64,000 nucleotides of DNA from Myxococcales bacterium (GTDB taxonomy: Bacteria; Myxococcota_A; Polyangia; Nannocystales; Nannocystaceae): NCBI GenBank assembly GCA_020633335.1, contig JACKDU010000004.1:674063-738062 (forward strand), in the 5' to 3' direction. A model generated the notes under the pieces. The model was given only the letters and a program-made list of their open reading frames with translations, made no database searches and was not told the origin of the DNA. A program made the translations under genes and the position numbers. Below are positions 1 through 12,143 of this stretch, one piece after another (within the stretch, counting starts at the first letter, position 1; the number at the start of each line of letters is the position of its first letter).

Positions 1-546
1 CCGAGCAACCTCGCGGGCGCGAGCGCCGAGGCCGAGACGATCGACGCGGTCCTCGAGCTCCGCGGCTGGGCGCCCCTCGCCCTCCGCGGCGACGCGGCGA
101 GCGGCGCGGCCGTGCGCGAGGGAGCTCACCGACGCCGCGCTCCTCCACTTCGTCGGCCACGCCGACGACCGGGCGTCGCTCGCCTGGGACGCGGCCCTCG
201 AGCTCGCGGGCGGGAGCTCGCTGACCGTCGCCGATCTCCTCGCGCTCCCCGCCCCTGCGCCGCCGATGGTCGTCCTCAACGGCTGCCGCACCGGCCTCGC
301 CGATCCCGACGCGGCCGCCGGCGGCATGAGCCTGGCGCACGCGCTCCTGGTCGCCGGCGCCGAGGCGGTCGTCGCCACCACCGCGGAGATCGACGACGCC
401 GAGGCGCTCGCCCTCGGCGTCGCCTTCTACGAGGCCCTGGGCGCCGGCCCGCCGGCCGGGCCGCGCCCGCGGCCCTCGCCGCCGCGCTCGCGACCCTCCC
501 GCCCGACGCGGCCGCCCGCTCGCGCTACCGGGTCTGGGTGCGCTGA
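1..546 (+). CDS. CHAT-domain protease, C-terminal part, with two frame breaks
   Basis: This is the 3' end of a gene that enters from the left edge. The reading starts in frame 1, must switch to frame 2 at about base 121, and returns to frame 1 at about bases 440-470 to end at TGA 544-546. The stitched protein contains LLHFVGHA with the candidate catalytic His and VVLNGCRTGLA with the candidate catalytic Cys. These are followed by a GGMSLAHALLVAGAEAVV stretch typical of the end of CHAT (caspase HetF associated with TPRs) domains. In bacteria CHAT domains usually follow TPR repeats and act as caspase-like peptidases, so a TPR region probably lies upstream of the window. Both breaks fall in or beside short G/C runs (GGG; CGGGCC), which suggests miscalled homopolymers rather than a decayed gene. 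The gene ends 2 bp from the stop of the convergent neighbour. Confidence 0.7.
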   Translation, partial: PSNLAGASAEAETIDAVLELRGWAPLALRGDAASGAAVREGAHRRRAPPLRRPRRRPGVARLGRGPRARGRELADRRRSPRAPRPCAADGRPQRLPHRPRRSRRGRRRHEPGARAPGRRRRGGRRHHRGDRRRRGARPRRRLLRGPGRRPAGRAAPAALAAALATLPPDAAARSRYRVWVR

Positions 547-548
547 GC

Positions 549-1982
549 TCAGCCCGGCTCGACCGCCGCCTCGTAGCCGGCGATCACCGCGTCATAGATC
601 ATCTGCCCCATCCGATCGCGCCCGCGCCGGCTGAGGTGCTTGAGGTCGGGCTCGACCAGGCGCGGCCGCTGGCTCCGCCAGCGGTGGACCGAGCCGGGCC
701 CGCCCATCGCCCCGGCGGCGTCGAAGAAGGCGCAGCCCTCCTCGGCCGCGAGCTCGCGCTGGGCCGCGACCATCGCCGCGACGTGGCGGGGCTCGACGTC
801 GTAGGGGCCCGAGCGGCCGTGATCGATCACGCCGACGACCAGGCAGGAGAGCCCCGGCTTGCCCTGCCGGAGCTTGCGGACGAGGACGCGGAGCTCCTCC
901 TTGTAGGCCGCCGGCTCGACCGCGCGGGTGACGAAGCGGCGGAGGTCGTTGCCGCCGTAGCTGAGGACCAGGAGGTCGGGGTCGCGGCGGGCGACCTGGG
1001 CGGCGATGTGGTCGGCGTCGTAGCTGTGGAGGCGGCGGGTCAGCGCGCCGCTCATGCTCACCGTGTCCCAGACGATCCCGGGGCCCTCGTTCTCGAGGAC
1101 CACGCCGTAGACCCGCACCCGCCCGCGGCCGCCGCCCCGGAGCTCGAGGGTGTGCTCGCCGCTCTCGACCTCGATCGTGTGCCAGCGATCGGTCGGCGCG
1201 GGCGCCCGGGTGTCGATCACCTCGTAGGGGTCGCGGTCGACCCGGACCCGGAGGAGGCCGCCGGCCGGCCCGGCGCCGTACCAGAGCTCCATCCGCGAGA
1301 CCTCGCGGCCGAGGAGCCCGCGGGCCGGCGGTCCGATCTTCGACCAGGCCTCCCGCTCGCCGCCGAAGACGTGGCCGCCGAGGCCGTAGCGGCCGTCCTT
1401 GCGGCAGAGGTAGGCGATGTAGCAGATCTCCCAGCCGGCGGCGTCGATCGTCGCCACCTGGCTGGTGTAGTTCTTCGAGAAACGATCGATGAGGACGAAG
1501 CCGGGGCCGGCGTCGCCGAAGCGCCCCTGCATCCGGCTCCGGATCGCGTGCGGGAGGCCGTCGAGGCCGATCGACGAGTCGCCCATGTGGAGGATCCGGG
1601 TGACCGCCGCGGGCTCACCGGCCTCGGTCGCGGCGAGGGCGGCGTAGAAGGTGGCCAGGGCCTCGGGGGACTCGATCAGCGGGCCCTCACCGTCGACGAT
1701 CACGATCTGGGGCGCGGCCGTCGGCGCGTCCGCATCGCCCGCCCCGTCCGCGACCGCGAGGCCGTCGGTGGCCGAGGTCGCCTCCGCCTCCGCCTCCGCT
1801 TCGGCGCCCGCGCGCGCGGGCGCTCCTTCGATTGCCCCATCATCCATGTCTCTTTCGACATGTCCCAAGGATACTTCCCCAAGAGACATCGACGGAGGCT
1901 CCGAGGGCGCGCCGGGGCGGCCGCAGCTCAACCCGAGGAGGAGCGGCAGGACGCGGAGAGAGCGGGCAGAGCGCCAGCGCAT
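549..1982 (-). CDS. SGNH/GDSL-family hydrolase lipoprotein
   Basis: A predicted outer-membrane or periplasmic lipoprotein: Arg-rich n-region, hydrophobic core and lipobox LGLSC (Cys at residue 20 from this start), then a linker rich in Ala and Glu. The SGNH hydrolase blocks are visible: HMGDSSI with the nucleophile Ser at about residue 135, YGGND (block III) at about 337, and DLKHLS with the Asp/His pair near the C-terminus. Between blocks I and III is a beta-rich insert of the kind seen in sugar-O-acetylesterase relatives. It therefore probably removes acyl groups from a surface polysaccharide or peptidoglycan; the substrate cannot be told. ATG 1982 gives the best signal peptide. A TTG at 2009 is an alternative, sitting 6 nt after a TATGGT box. 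Confidence 0.8.
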   Translation of the reverse strand: MRWRSARSLRVLPLLLGLSCGRPGAPSEPPSMSLGEVSLGHVERDMDDGAIEGAPARAGAEAEAEAEATSATDGLAVADGAGDADAPTAAPQIVIVDGEGPLIESPEALATFYAALAATEAGEPAAVTRILHMGDSSIGLDGLPHAIRSRMQGRFGDAGPGFVLIDRFSKNYTSQVATIDAAGWEICYIAYLCRKDGRYGLGGHVFGGEREAWSKIGPPARGLLGREVSRMELWYGAGPAGGLLRVRVDRDPYEVIDTRAPAPTDRWHTIEVESGEHTLELRGGGRGRVRVYGVVLENEGPGIVWDTVSMSGALTRRLHSYDADHIAAQVARRDPDLLVLSYGGNDLRRFVTRAVEPAAYKEELRVLVRKLRQGKPGLSCLVVGVIDHGRSGPYDVEPRHVAAMVAAQRELAAEEGCAFFDAAGAMGGPGSVHRWRSQRPRLVEPDLKHLSRRGRDRMGQMIYDAVIAGYEAAVEPG

Positions 1983-2273
1983 CCCGCGAGGGGCGCCGTC
2001 GTCTGGCAACGCCTCACCATAGCACAGCGCCCCGCCGGCCCGGGCGCAGGCGACGGCGCATCGCCACGCCGCGCGCAGCCCTCGTACGCGGCGTCCGCGT
2101 CCGCGTCACACGTCACGCGGAGCAGAGATCCTCCACGCGAGCGCGCCCCGCGGCCCACACCCTCGAAGCGCACTGTGAGCCGCCCGACGAGCCGCTCTTC
2201 GAGGCGCCCACACGCTCACGACGCGAGCTGCCCGGCCCGCGCCCAATCCGAGAGCCGCCGCCCTGCGAGCCGC

Positions 2274-5084
2274 TCAGGTCGCGGCGTCGGTGAGCTCGGC
2301 GAGGAGCGCCTCGGCGCGCGCGAGCTCCTCGGCCTGACCGGGCGCGCCGAGGGTCGCGCGATCGAGGAGCACGGCCCGCTCGACCAGGAGGCGCGCGGCG
2401 TCGAGGCGACCGCTCGCCTGCTCGGCCTTGCCGCGGAGGCGGAGGATCCACGCGAGATCGACCTCGCCGGCCGAGCCCTGGGCCTCGTAGAGCGCCTGCG
2501 CCCGCCGGAGGTAGAGGTCGGCCTCGGCGACCTCGCCCCGCTTGAGGTGGAGGTTGGCGAGGCTGCCGAGGGTGCTGGCGACCAGCGGGTGCGACTCGCC
2601 GAGGGCGCGCTCGCGGATCGCCAGGGCCTCCTCGTACTCCGAGCGCGCGCGCTCGAGCTCGCCGCGGCGGCGGTCGACGATCGCCAGCGCGTTGAGGGTC
2701 TCGGCGACCTGGAGATCGCCGCGGCCGAGGCGGAGCCGACGGATCCGCAGCGCCTCCTCGTAGTAGCCGACCGCGGCCTCGTCGTCGCCGCGGGTGCGGG
2801 CCGCGACCCCGCGGTTGTGGAGGAGCGCGGCGACCCGGAGGTGCTCCTCGCCGAAGGCCGCGCGGTCGATCTCGAGGGCGCGGGCGTAGAGCGAATCAGC
2901 CTCCTCGGCGGCGCCGCTGGCCGCGAGCGCGCCGGCGAGGTTGCTCAGGGTCGCGGCGAGGAGCGGGTGATCCGGCCGGAGGGTGCGCTCGCGGAGGTCG
3001 AGGGCCCGGCGGTAGAGGTCGATCGCCGCCGCCGTCTCGCCGCTGAGGTCGATCACCGCCGCGAGGTTGCCGAGCGCCTCGCTGACCAGCGGGTGCTCCT
3101 CGCCGAGGAGGCGCTCGCGGATCCGGAGCGCGCGCTCGGCCTGGCGGCGGGCCTCCGGGAGGTCGCCGCGGACCCGCGCGACCTCGGCGAGGGCGGCGCT
3201 GAGGTGGGCGTCGTCGAGGGGGCCGAGCTCCGCGCGGAGCTCACGACGCGAGCGATCGAGCCAGCCCTCGGCCTCGTCGACCGCGCCGCGGAGGGTGGCG
3301 AGCGCCCGCGCGCGGTCGATCTGCGCCCGCCGGGCGAGGCGCTCGTCGCCGGCGCGGACCGCCAGCACCTGGGCCATCGCCAGGCTCTCGCTGCTCGCGG
3401 GGTCGCCGAGGATCGCCTCGACCCGCCCGCGGAGGTGCCAGGCGAGCGCCTCCTGGGTGTGGGCGCCGACCGCCTCGGCGTCGGCCTGGATCTGCCGCGC
3501 GCCCTCGAGGGCCTCGCGGTAGCGGCCGTCCTCGATCATCCCGTCGACCTCGCCGATCGACGCGTCGAGGCTGAGCGCGGCGTGGACGGCCGGCGCCTCC
3601 TGGGTCGTCGGCCGGAGGCAGAGCGCCGGGCTCGGGAGCGAGGTCGGGTCGTCGACGAGGCTGGTGATCGCCACCAGCTCGCCGGCGATGATCCGCCCCA
3701 GCGCGTCGCGGTGATCGGCGGCGACCGTCGCCAGGCAGCGGCGGCTGGTCGCGGTCGCCACCACCAGGGTGGCCGGCTCGGCGCAGAGCGAGGCGGCGAC
3801 CGCCTTGAGCTCCTGGCCGTGGGCGGTGAAGACCGCGTCGATCTGCGACCAGGCCCGCTGGGGATCGTGGAGCCCGGCGCCGGCGATCGCCGCCCGCACG
3901 GCCTGGCGGTCGGTCGTGTCCCAGAGCTCCATCTGGCCCCCGGGACAGCTCTCGTGGGCGCGGGCGGCGACGTTGGCGACCGCGCCGGCGGTCACCAGGG
4001 CGCCGACCAGGCCGGCGGCGAGCGGGGTGAGGCGACGCCGGAGCTGGCGGGTCGGCGAGAGGTCGGCGAGGAGCGCGGCGATGGTCGGGTAGCGGCGGCT
4101 CGGATCGGTCGCCAGGCCCCGGAGACAGACGCGGTAGAGCCAGCTCGGCACCCCAGCGCGCGAGGGCGGCGGCTGGATCCGGCCCTCGATGATCTGGCAG
4201 ATCATCAGGTCGCGGGAGTCGGCGCGGAAGGGGCGGACGCCGTAGAGCGCCTCGAAGAGCGAGACGCTGAAGGAGTAGACGTCGGCGCGGGCGTCGGCCG
4301 CGGCGCCGCTGAAGACCTCGGGGGCGATGTACGCCAGGGTCCCGAGGACCGCGCCGGGGGCGGTGAGCTCGTCGTCGACCTCGCCCTCGCCCTCGCCCGT
4401 GAAGGGCTCCGGCTCCTCGGTGATCGTCGTCCGGTCCTCGCTGCTGCTGGTGTGGAGGTCGTCGACCCGGACGAGGCCGAAGTCGATCACCTGCGCCCGC
4501 CCGCCGCGGCCAATGAGGACGTTGCTCGGCTTGAAGTCGCGGTGGATGAGCCCGGCGGAGTGGGCGGCCTCGAGCCCCTCGCCGGCCTGGCGGAAGACCT
4601 CGAGGATCTCCCGCCAGCTCCGCGGCTCGGCCTCCAGCCACTCCTTGAGGGTGCAGCCGTCGACGTGGTCCATCACCAGGAAGAGGTGCTCGCCGAAGGT
4701 GTCGACGTCGTGGACCTGGACGACGTTGGGGTGGGAGAGGCGGGCGAGCCCGTGGGCCTCGCGGAGGAGCCGACGCCGCCGCCGCTCGCGGGTCGTCGGC
4801 CGGGCGTCGCCTTGATGGAGGAGCTTGATCGCCACCGGCCGCCGGAGCTTGGGGTCGTGGGCGAGGAAGACGGTGCCCATCCCGCCGGCGCCGAGGTGCC
4901 GCTGGATCACGTAGCGGCCGATCTGCTGGCTCGGGGGGACCTCGCCGAAGAGGCGGGCGCGGACGCTCTGGCGGATCGTGTCGCTCGACGGGGTGACGCT
5001 CTCGAGGCTCGAGAAGAGGGTGCGGAGGGAGTCCTCCCCCACCCCTGCCGGGACCCCTTCGGTCAGCTCACCCGTCGCCTCCAT
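2274..5084 (-). CDS. Ser/Thr protein kinase with TPR region (membrane-anchored)
   Basis: A 936-residue PknB-type kinase. The N-lobe has the glycine loop LGAGGMG (65-71) and the AIK lysine (about 87). The catalytic loop is HRDFKPSN at 181, DFG is at 201-203, and LAYIAPE is the activation-segment end. A single hydrophobic helix at about 353-374 anchors the protein. The rest, from about residue 500, is a long run of TPRs with repeated EALAIRERALGESHPLV-like units, typical of myxobacterial kinases of the kinesin-light-chain TPR type. It should phosphorylate partners in response to a signal read by the TPR part. A GAGG ribosome-binding site precedes the ATG. One AACGNCGTT palindrome lies about 130 bp upstream. 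All catalytic residues are present. Confidence 0.93.
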   Translation of the reverse strand: MEATGELTEGVPAGVGEDSLRTLFSSLESVTPSSDTIRQSVRARLFGEVPPSQQIGRYVIQRHLGAGGMGTVFLAHDPKLRRPVAIKLLHQGDARPTTRERRRRRLLREAHGLARLSHPNVVQVHDVDTFGEHLFLVMDHVDGCTLKEWLEAEPRSWREILEVFRQAGEGLEAAHSAGLIHRDFKPSNVLIGRGGRAQVIDFGLVRVDDLHTSSSEDRTTITEEPEPFTGEGEGEVDDELTAPGAVLGTLAYIAPEVFSGAAADARADVYSFSVSLFEALYGVRPFRADSRDLMICQIIEGRIQPPPSRAGVPSWLYRVCLRGLATDPSRRYPTIAALLADLSPTRQLRRRLTPLAAGLVGALVTAGAVANVAARAHESCPGGQMELWDTTDRQAVRAAIAGAGLHDPQRAWSQIDAVFTAHGQELKAVAASLCAEPATLVVATATSRRCLATVAADHRDALGRIIAGELVAITSLVDDPTSLPSPALCLRPTTQEAPAVHAALSLDASIGEVDGMIEDGRYREALEGARQIQADAEAVGAHTQEALAWHLRGRVEAILGDPASSESLAMAQVLAVRAGDERLARRAQIDRARALATLRGAVDEAEGWLDRSRRELRAELGPLDDAHLSAALAEVARVRGDLPEARRQAERALRIRERLLGEEHPLVSEALGNLAAVIDLSGETAAAIDLYRRALDLRERTLRPDHPLLAATLSNLAGALAASGAAEEADSLYARALEIDRAAFGEEHLRVAALLHNRGVAARTRGDDEAAVGYYEEALRIRRLRLGRGDLQVAETLNALAIVDRRRGELERARSEYEEALAIRERALGESHPLVASTLGSLANLHLKRGEVAEADLYLRRAQALYEAQGSAGEVDLAWILRLRGKAEQASGRLDAARLLVERAVLLDRATLGAPGQAEELARAEALLAELTDAAT

Positions 5085-5213
5085 TGGACCTCGGGGTAGC
5101 GTCGGAGCGGGCGGATCGGATCACCGAGACGAGCCGGCGAGCCCGCCGCCGGGACGCGAGGTCGGTCACACGGCGTGTCTCCGGGGATCTCGCCGACGGC
5201 AGAAACACCCAGG

Positions 5214-5222
5214 AACGCCGTT
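5214..5222. promoter_or_regulatory. AACGNCGTT palindrome, copy 1
   Basis: AACG-C-CGTT, extended to GAACGCCGTTC, lies between the end of the biotin-carrier gene and the start of the kinase at 5084, about 130 bp upstream of that start. It is one of four copies seen in intergenic DNA of this window. An operator role is inferred. Confidence 0.4.
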
Positions 5223-5269
5223 CTTCGGCGCCTCACGGGTATCCGCCTGCGCTCGCGGACGCCCCGAGC

Positions 5270-5895
5270 TCAACCGTCGCCGCGCTCGACCGCCAGGAGC
5301 GGATCACCGGCGGCGACGTCGGCCTCGTCCTCGGCGTAGATCACGGTCACCCGGGCGTTCGCCGGGAGATCGCCGCCGCCGTAGTGGATCCGCGTGAAGG
5401 TCTTCATGACCTCCAGGAGACCGACGACCTTGCCCTCGCTGATCGCCTCGCCGACGCTGACGAAGGCCGGCTTGCCGGGCGCCGGGCGGGCGTAGAAGCG
5501 GCCGCTGCTCGGCGCCCGGAGGATGAGGCCGTGGCCGGGCTCGTCGCTGGCCTGGACCCCGCTGATCGTCTCGGCGACCTCGGCCGCCTGGCGATCGAGG
5601 ATGAGGAGGAGATCGTCGTAGGCGACCGGCCGGCGGGCGAGGCCGCTGCCGTCGCCGCCGGCCGCGACGACCCCGTGGGCGCCGGCGGGCGCGACCAGCT
5701 CGTGGAGCTCGCCGAGGATCTCGATGTGCCCGAGGGACCGTCGGGGCGGATCAGGGTGCCGACCGGCGGGCGCCCGCGCCAGAGGCCGACCGCCGGCGCG
5801 CGGAGGGCGAGGCGCCCGTCGTCGAGGTGGTCGAGGCGGGCCCGCATCAGGTGGCGGACGGCGCGGCTGTCCTGGGCGAAGTTTAGCGAGGCCAT
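5270..5895 (-). CDS. Biotin carboxyl carrier protein of an acyl-CoA carboxylase (one frame break)
   Basis: The start ATG 5895 lies 2 bp after the stop of the carboxyltransferase gene, so the two are in one operon. The protein begins MASLNFAQDSRAV. At about base 5738 it must shift frame (TCGGGCAC would need one more G), after which it continues as GHIEILGELHELVAPAG. It ends with a biotinyl-lipoyl domain: GKVVGLLEVMKTF carries the biotinylated Lys, in VMK instead of the usual AMKM, and the end is DPLLAVERGDG. The joined product is about 208 residues, longer than the minimal domain, with an N-terminal extension that may dock to the carboxyltransferase. Biotin on this Lys would carry carboxybiotin from the AccC-type protein to the transferase. 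The frameshift at a G run is most likely a sequencing error. Confidence 0.75.
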
Positions 5896-5897
5896 GG

Positions 5898-7629
<1,732 letters not shown>

Positions 7630-7649
7630 CGTGTACCTGCGTGTGCCTG

Positions 7650-9044
<1,395 letters not shown>

Positions 9045-9141
9045 GGAGCCGGCAGGCTAACACAAGACGCGCGCGCCGCCGCCGATCGCCCTGGAATCCC
9101 CGCGCGTGGCTGACGTACACTCGCTGGCGACGGAGGCCTGG

Positions 9142-11969
9142 ATGGTGGACAAGGCGGGAGGGTCGCCGAAGCGCGACCCAGCGAGCGGAGGCAAGGGACG
9201 GACGCTCATGGCGGGCGCCCCCGGTGCCCCCGGCGCTGGTCTCGGCCTCCCCGGCCTCGGGCTCCCGCCGCTCGGCGCTGGACGGCCCGCGCAGCCCGCC
9301 CCCGGCCACGCGCCGGTGCGGCCGGCCGCGTCGAAGGGCGCGGACGACAGGGGAAGACGGTCCTCGGCCTGCCGAAGAACATCCTCGAGGCCGCCCGCGA
9401 CGGCCGCGAGCTCAGCTCGCCGCCGCCCGAGCCGCGGCGCTCGCAGCCCCCGCAGGCCGCGCCCGAGCCCGAGCACGACCCCACCGATGATCTCGAGATC
9501 GACACCGAGATCGAGGGCATGCGGCCGACGGTCCAGGCGAGCGAGGTCGCCGACCTCGCGGCGGCGATCTCCGGCTCTGGCCGCCACCAGGCGCTCGACC
9601 AGCGCTCGGTCACCCTCGAGGGCGCCGCCAAGCTCGGTCAGGGCCGGCCGACGCGGGTCCAGCACGAGGCCCGCGATCCCCTCCTGACCACCGACCCCGC
9701 GCTCTCGGACACCGCGAGCAACCTCCGCCGCGAGGCGGTGGCCAAGGTCCCCGATCTCGGGGCCGAGCTCGCCCACCGCGACCCCGAGGCGTCGCGGGTC
9801 CGCCTGATCGGCGGCAAGCAGATCCCGGGGACCCGCTACCGCCTGGTCCGCTGGCTCGGCGAGGGCGGGATGGGCGTGGTCTACGAGGCCGAGCACATCG
9901 ACATCGAGCGTCGGGTGGCGATGAAGGTGCTCCGCCTCGACCTCAGCCTGAGCCCGGACATCGCCCGCGTCTTCCGCGACGAGGCCCGCGCGGCCAACCG
10001 CGTCGGCTCGCGCCACATCGTCCAGATCCACGACTTCGGCGAGCTCCCCGACGGCCGCCTCTACTTCTGCATGGAGCTCCTCGCCGGCGTCGACCTGACC
10101 GCCCGCAAGGACGAGGGCTTCGACCCCGGCGAGCTCATCGGCGTCCTCCGTCAGGTCTGCAAGGGCCTCGGGGCCGCCCACGCGGCCGGCATCGTCCACC
10201 GCGACATCAAGCCCGAGAACATCCTCCTGGTCGACGAGGAGGGCAAGAAGGGCCTGGTGAAGATCGTCGACTTCGGGGTCGCGGCGATCCTCGGCGGCGA
10301 CGGCTCGAGCCCGATCGCCGGCACCCCGCACTACATGTCGCCCGAGCAGATCATGGGCGGCGACTTCGACGGCCGCCTCGACCTCTACTCGGTCGGCTGC
10401 ATGGCCTACGAGCTCCTGGTGTCGCACCCCCCCTTCGACGGCGAGACCCTCGAAGAGGTGCTGATGGGCCAGCTCAACGACCCGCCGATGCCGCCGAGCC
10501 AGGTCCGCCCCGATCGGACGATCCCGCCGGCGCTCGAGGCGGTGATCCTCCGCTGCCTCGAGAAGAAGCCGGAGGACCGCTACGCGTCGATGGCCGAGCT
10601 CGAGGCGGCGCTCTGCGAGGCCCAGATCGCCGCCGGCCTCCACTCGGCGTGGGACGATCTCCCGCTCCCCGAGGTCGACCCCGAGCGCAAGGCCTGGCTC
10701 GCCGCCAACATGCCGAGCCTCCACGAGGGCCTGGGGCGCCGGCGCCCCCGCTGGTTCTGGCCGCTGGTCGCCGGCCTCGCGGTGCTCCTCTCGGTCGGCG
10801 CGACCGCGGCGGTGATGGCCTCGCAGACCCCGGCGGCGGTCGTCTCCGAGGTCGATCGCCTGACCGACGAGGCCCGCAAGGCGGCGATCGCCAGCCACTG
10901 GGTGGTCCCGGAGGGCGACGAGGTCACCGCCTACCAGCGGGTCCGCGAGATCGAGACGCTCGGCGAGGACCTCTCGCAGGAGCGCGGCAAGGAGCTCCGC
11001 GGCGAGTTTGCGAGCGCGCTGGTGAAGCTCGGCGATCAGCTCTGGCCGACCGAGGAGGCGCGCACCCTCGCCACCCTCTACTACGGCTGGGCGGTCACCT
11101 TTGAGCCGACCAACAGCCACGCCCGCGAGCGCTCGCTCCTCACCGACGCCGAGATCGCCCTCGCCCGCGAGCGCGCGAACAAGGGCGACTTCTTCGAGGG
11201 CGAGCGCGAGCTGGCGATGATCGCCCGGGCGGCCGTCAGCGAGGATCCCGAGGAGAAGAAGGCGCTCCTCGCCGAGGCCTTCAAGAGGGACCGCCCGCGC
11301 TCCGCCCTGCGGACCGCCTTCCTGGCCGACAGCGTCCGCGCGGCCCACATCGTCGACGAGGAGGACTTCGACGAGATCGCCCGGAGCTCGGGCCTCGCGG
11401 GCGCCGGCGCGGCGGCGGACGCCGGCGCGGCCTCGGGTGGTGGGGCCGGCGAGTCCGGCGACGGCGAGGACGACGTCGTCGAGATCGAGCCCGACGATCC
11501 CCAGACCGGCAAGCCCGGCCGCAAGAGCGGCAAGAACGGCAAGCGCGGGAGCAACGGCAACAGCAACAGCGGCGAGGAGGCCGAGCTCGAGAAGGCAGAG
11601 AAGGACCCCGCGAAGTCGGACTCGCTGGTCGAGCAGGGGCGAGCCGCGCTCCGCAGCGGCAACCGCTCCGAGGCCGAGACCCTCTTCCACCAGGCGCTCG
11701 CCCACAACAGCCGCAACACCGCCGCCCTCGCCGGCCTCAGCGACGTCTACTTCGACCGCGGCGCCTACCAGAAGGCCGTGATCTACGGCGAGCGCGCGGT
11801 CAAGCTCGCGGCCGACGACAAGAGCCTGCGGATCAAGCTCGGCGACGCGTACTTCGGCGTGCTCCGCTACAACGACGCGCTCAAGCAGTACGAGAAGGCC
11901 GGCGAGCTCGGCGAGTCGCGGGCGGCGGCGCGGATCGCCAAGGTCAAGGCGAAGCTCGGCGAGGGCTGA
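9142..11969 (+). CDS. Ser/Thr protein kinase with TPR region (one frame break near N-terminus)
   Basis: The gene begins MVDKAGGSPKRDPASGG in frame 1 with a Gly/Pro-rich N-terminal tail, then needs a frame change at the GGGG run at 9351-9354. Beyond that it continues as GKTVLGLPKNILEAARDG into the main frame. The kinase domain has LGEGGMGVVYEAEH, the VAMK lysine, HRDIKPENILL, IVDFGVA and AGTPHYMSPEQ, so it should be active. A TM helix (FWPLVAGLAVLLSVGATAAV) divides it from an extracytoplasmic region with a charged, Gly/Asn/Lys-rich linker and three C-terminal TPR-like units. Without the frame repair, translation would have to start at GTG/ATG sites such as 9519, giving 816 residues and still including the whole kinase domain. 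The function is signal transduction; partners are unknown. Confidence 0.88.
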
Positions 11970-12083
11970 GGAGCCGGCCTCGTCGCATGATCCGAGCCGC
12001 GATCAACGCGGCGCTCGTGGTCGCGCGACACCTCTCGATGGACACCGACGAGGCGGCGCGCGATTGTAGCCCTCACCACAGAA

Positions 12084-12092
12084 AACGTCGTT
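12084..12092. promoter_or_regulatory. AACGNCGTT palindrome, copy 2, by a possible promoter
   Basis: AACG-T-CGTT (AAACGTCGTTT) is centred 56 bp before ATG 12144 and partly overlaps the place where a -35 element would sit for a TACCAT box at 12112-12117. The same arrangement, including the CCCCCA run just downstream, occurs at 47065. Confidence 0.45.
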
Positions 12093-12143
12093 TCGCCCCC
12101 AGGTCGTCTGCTACCATGCCCCATCAAATTGGGAGGGTGGGCG

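Noticed and set aside
636..5099. A 1487-residue open frame on the plus strand
   Set aside because: It lies antisense to the SGNH hydrolase and the TPR kinase and has only low-complexity Arg/Ala/Glu text; a by-product of GC-rich codon use.
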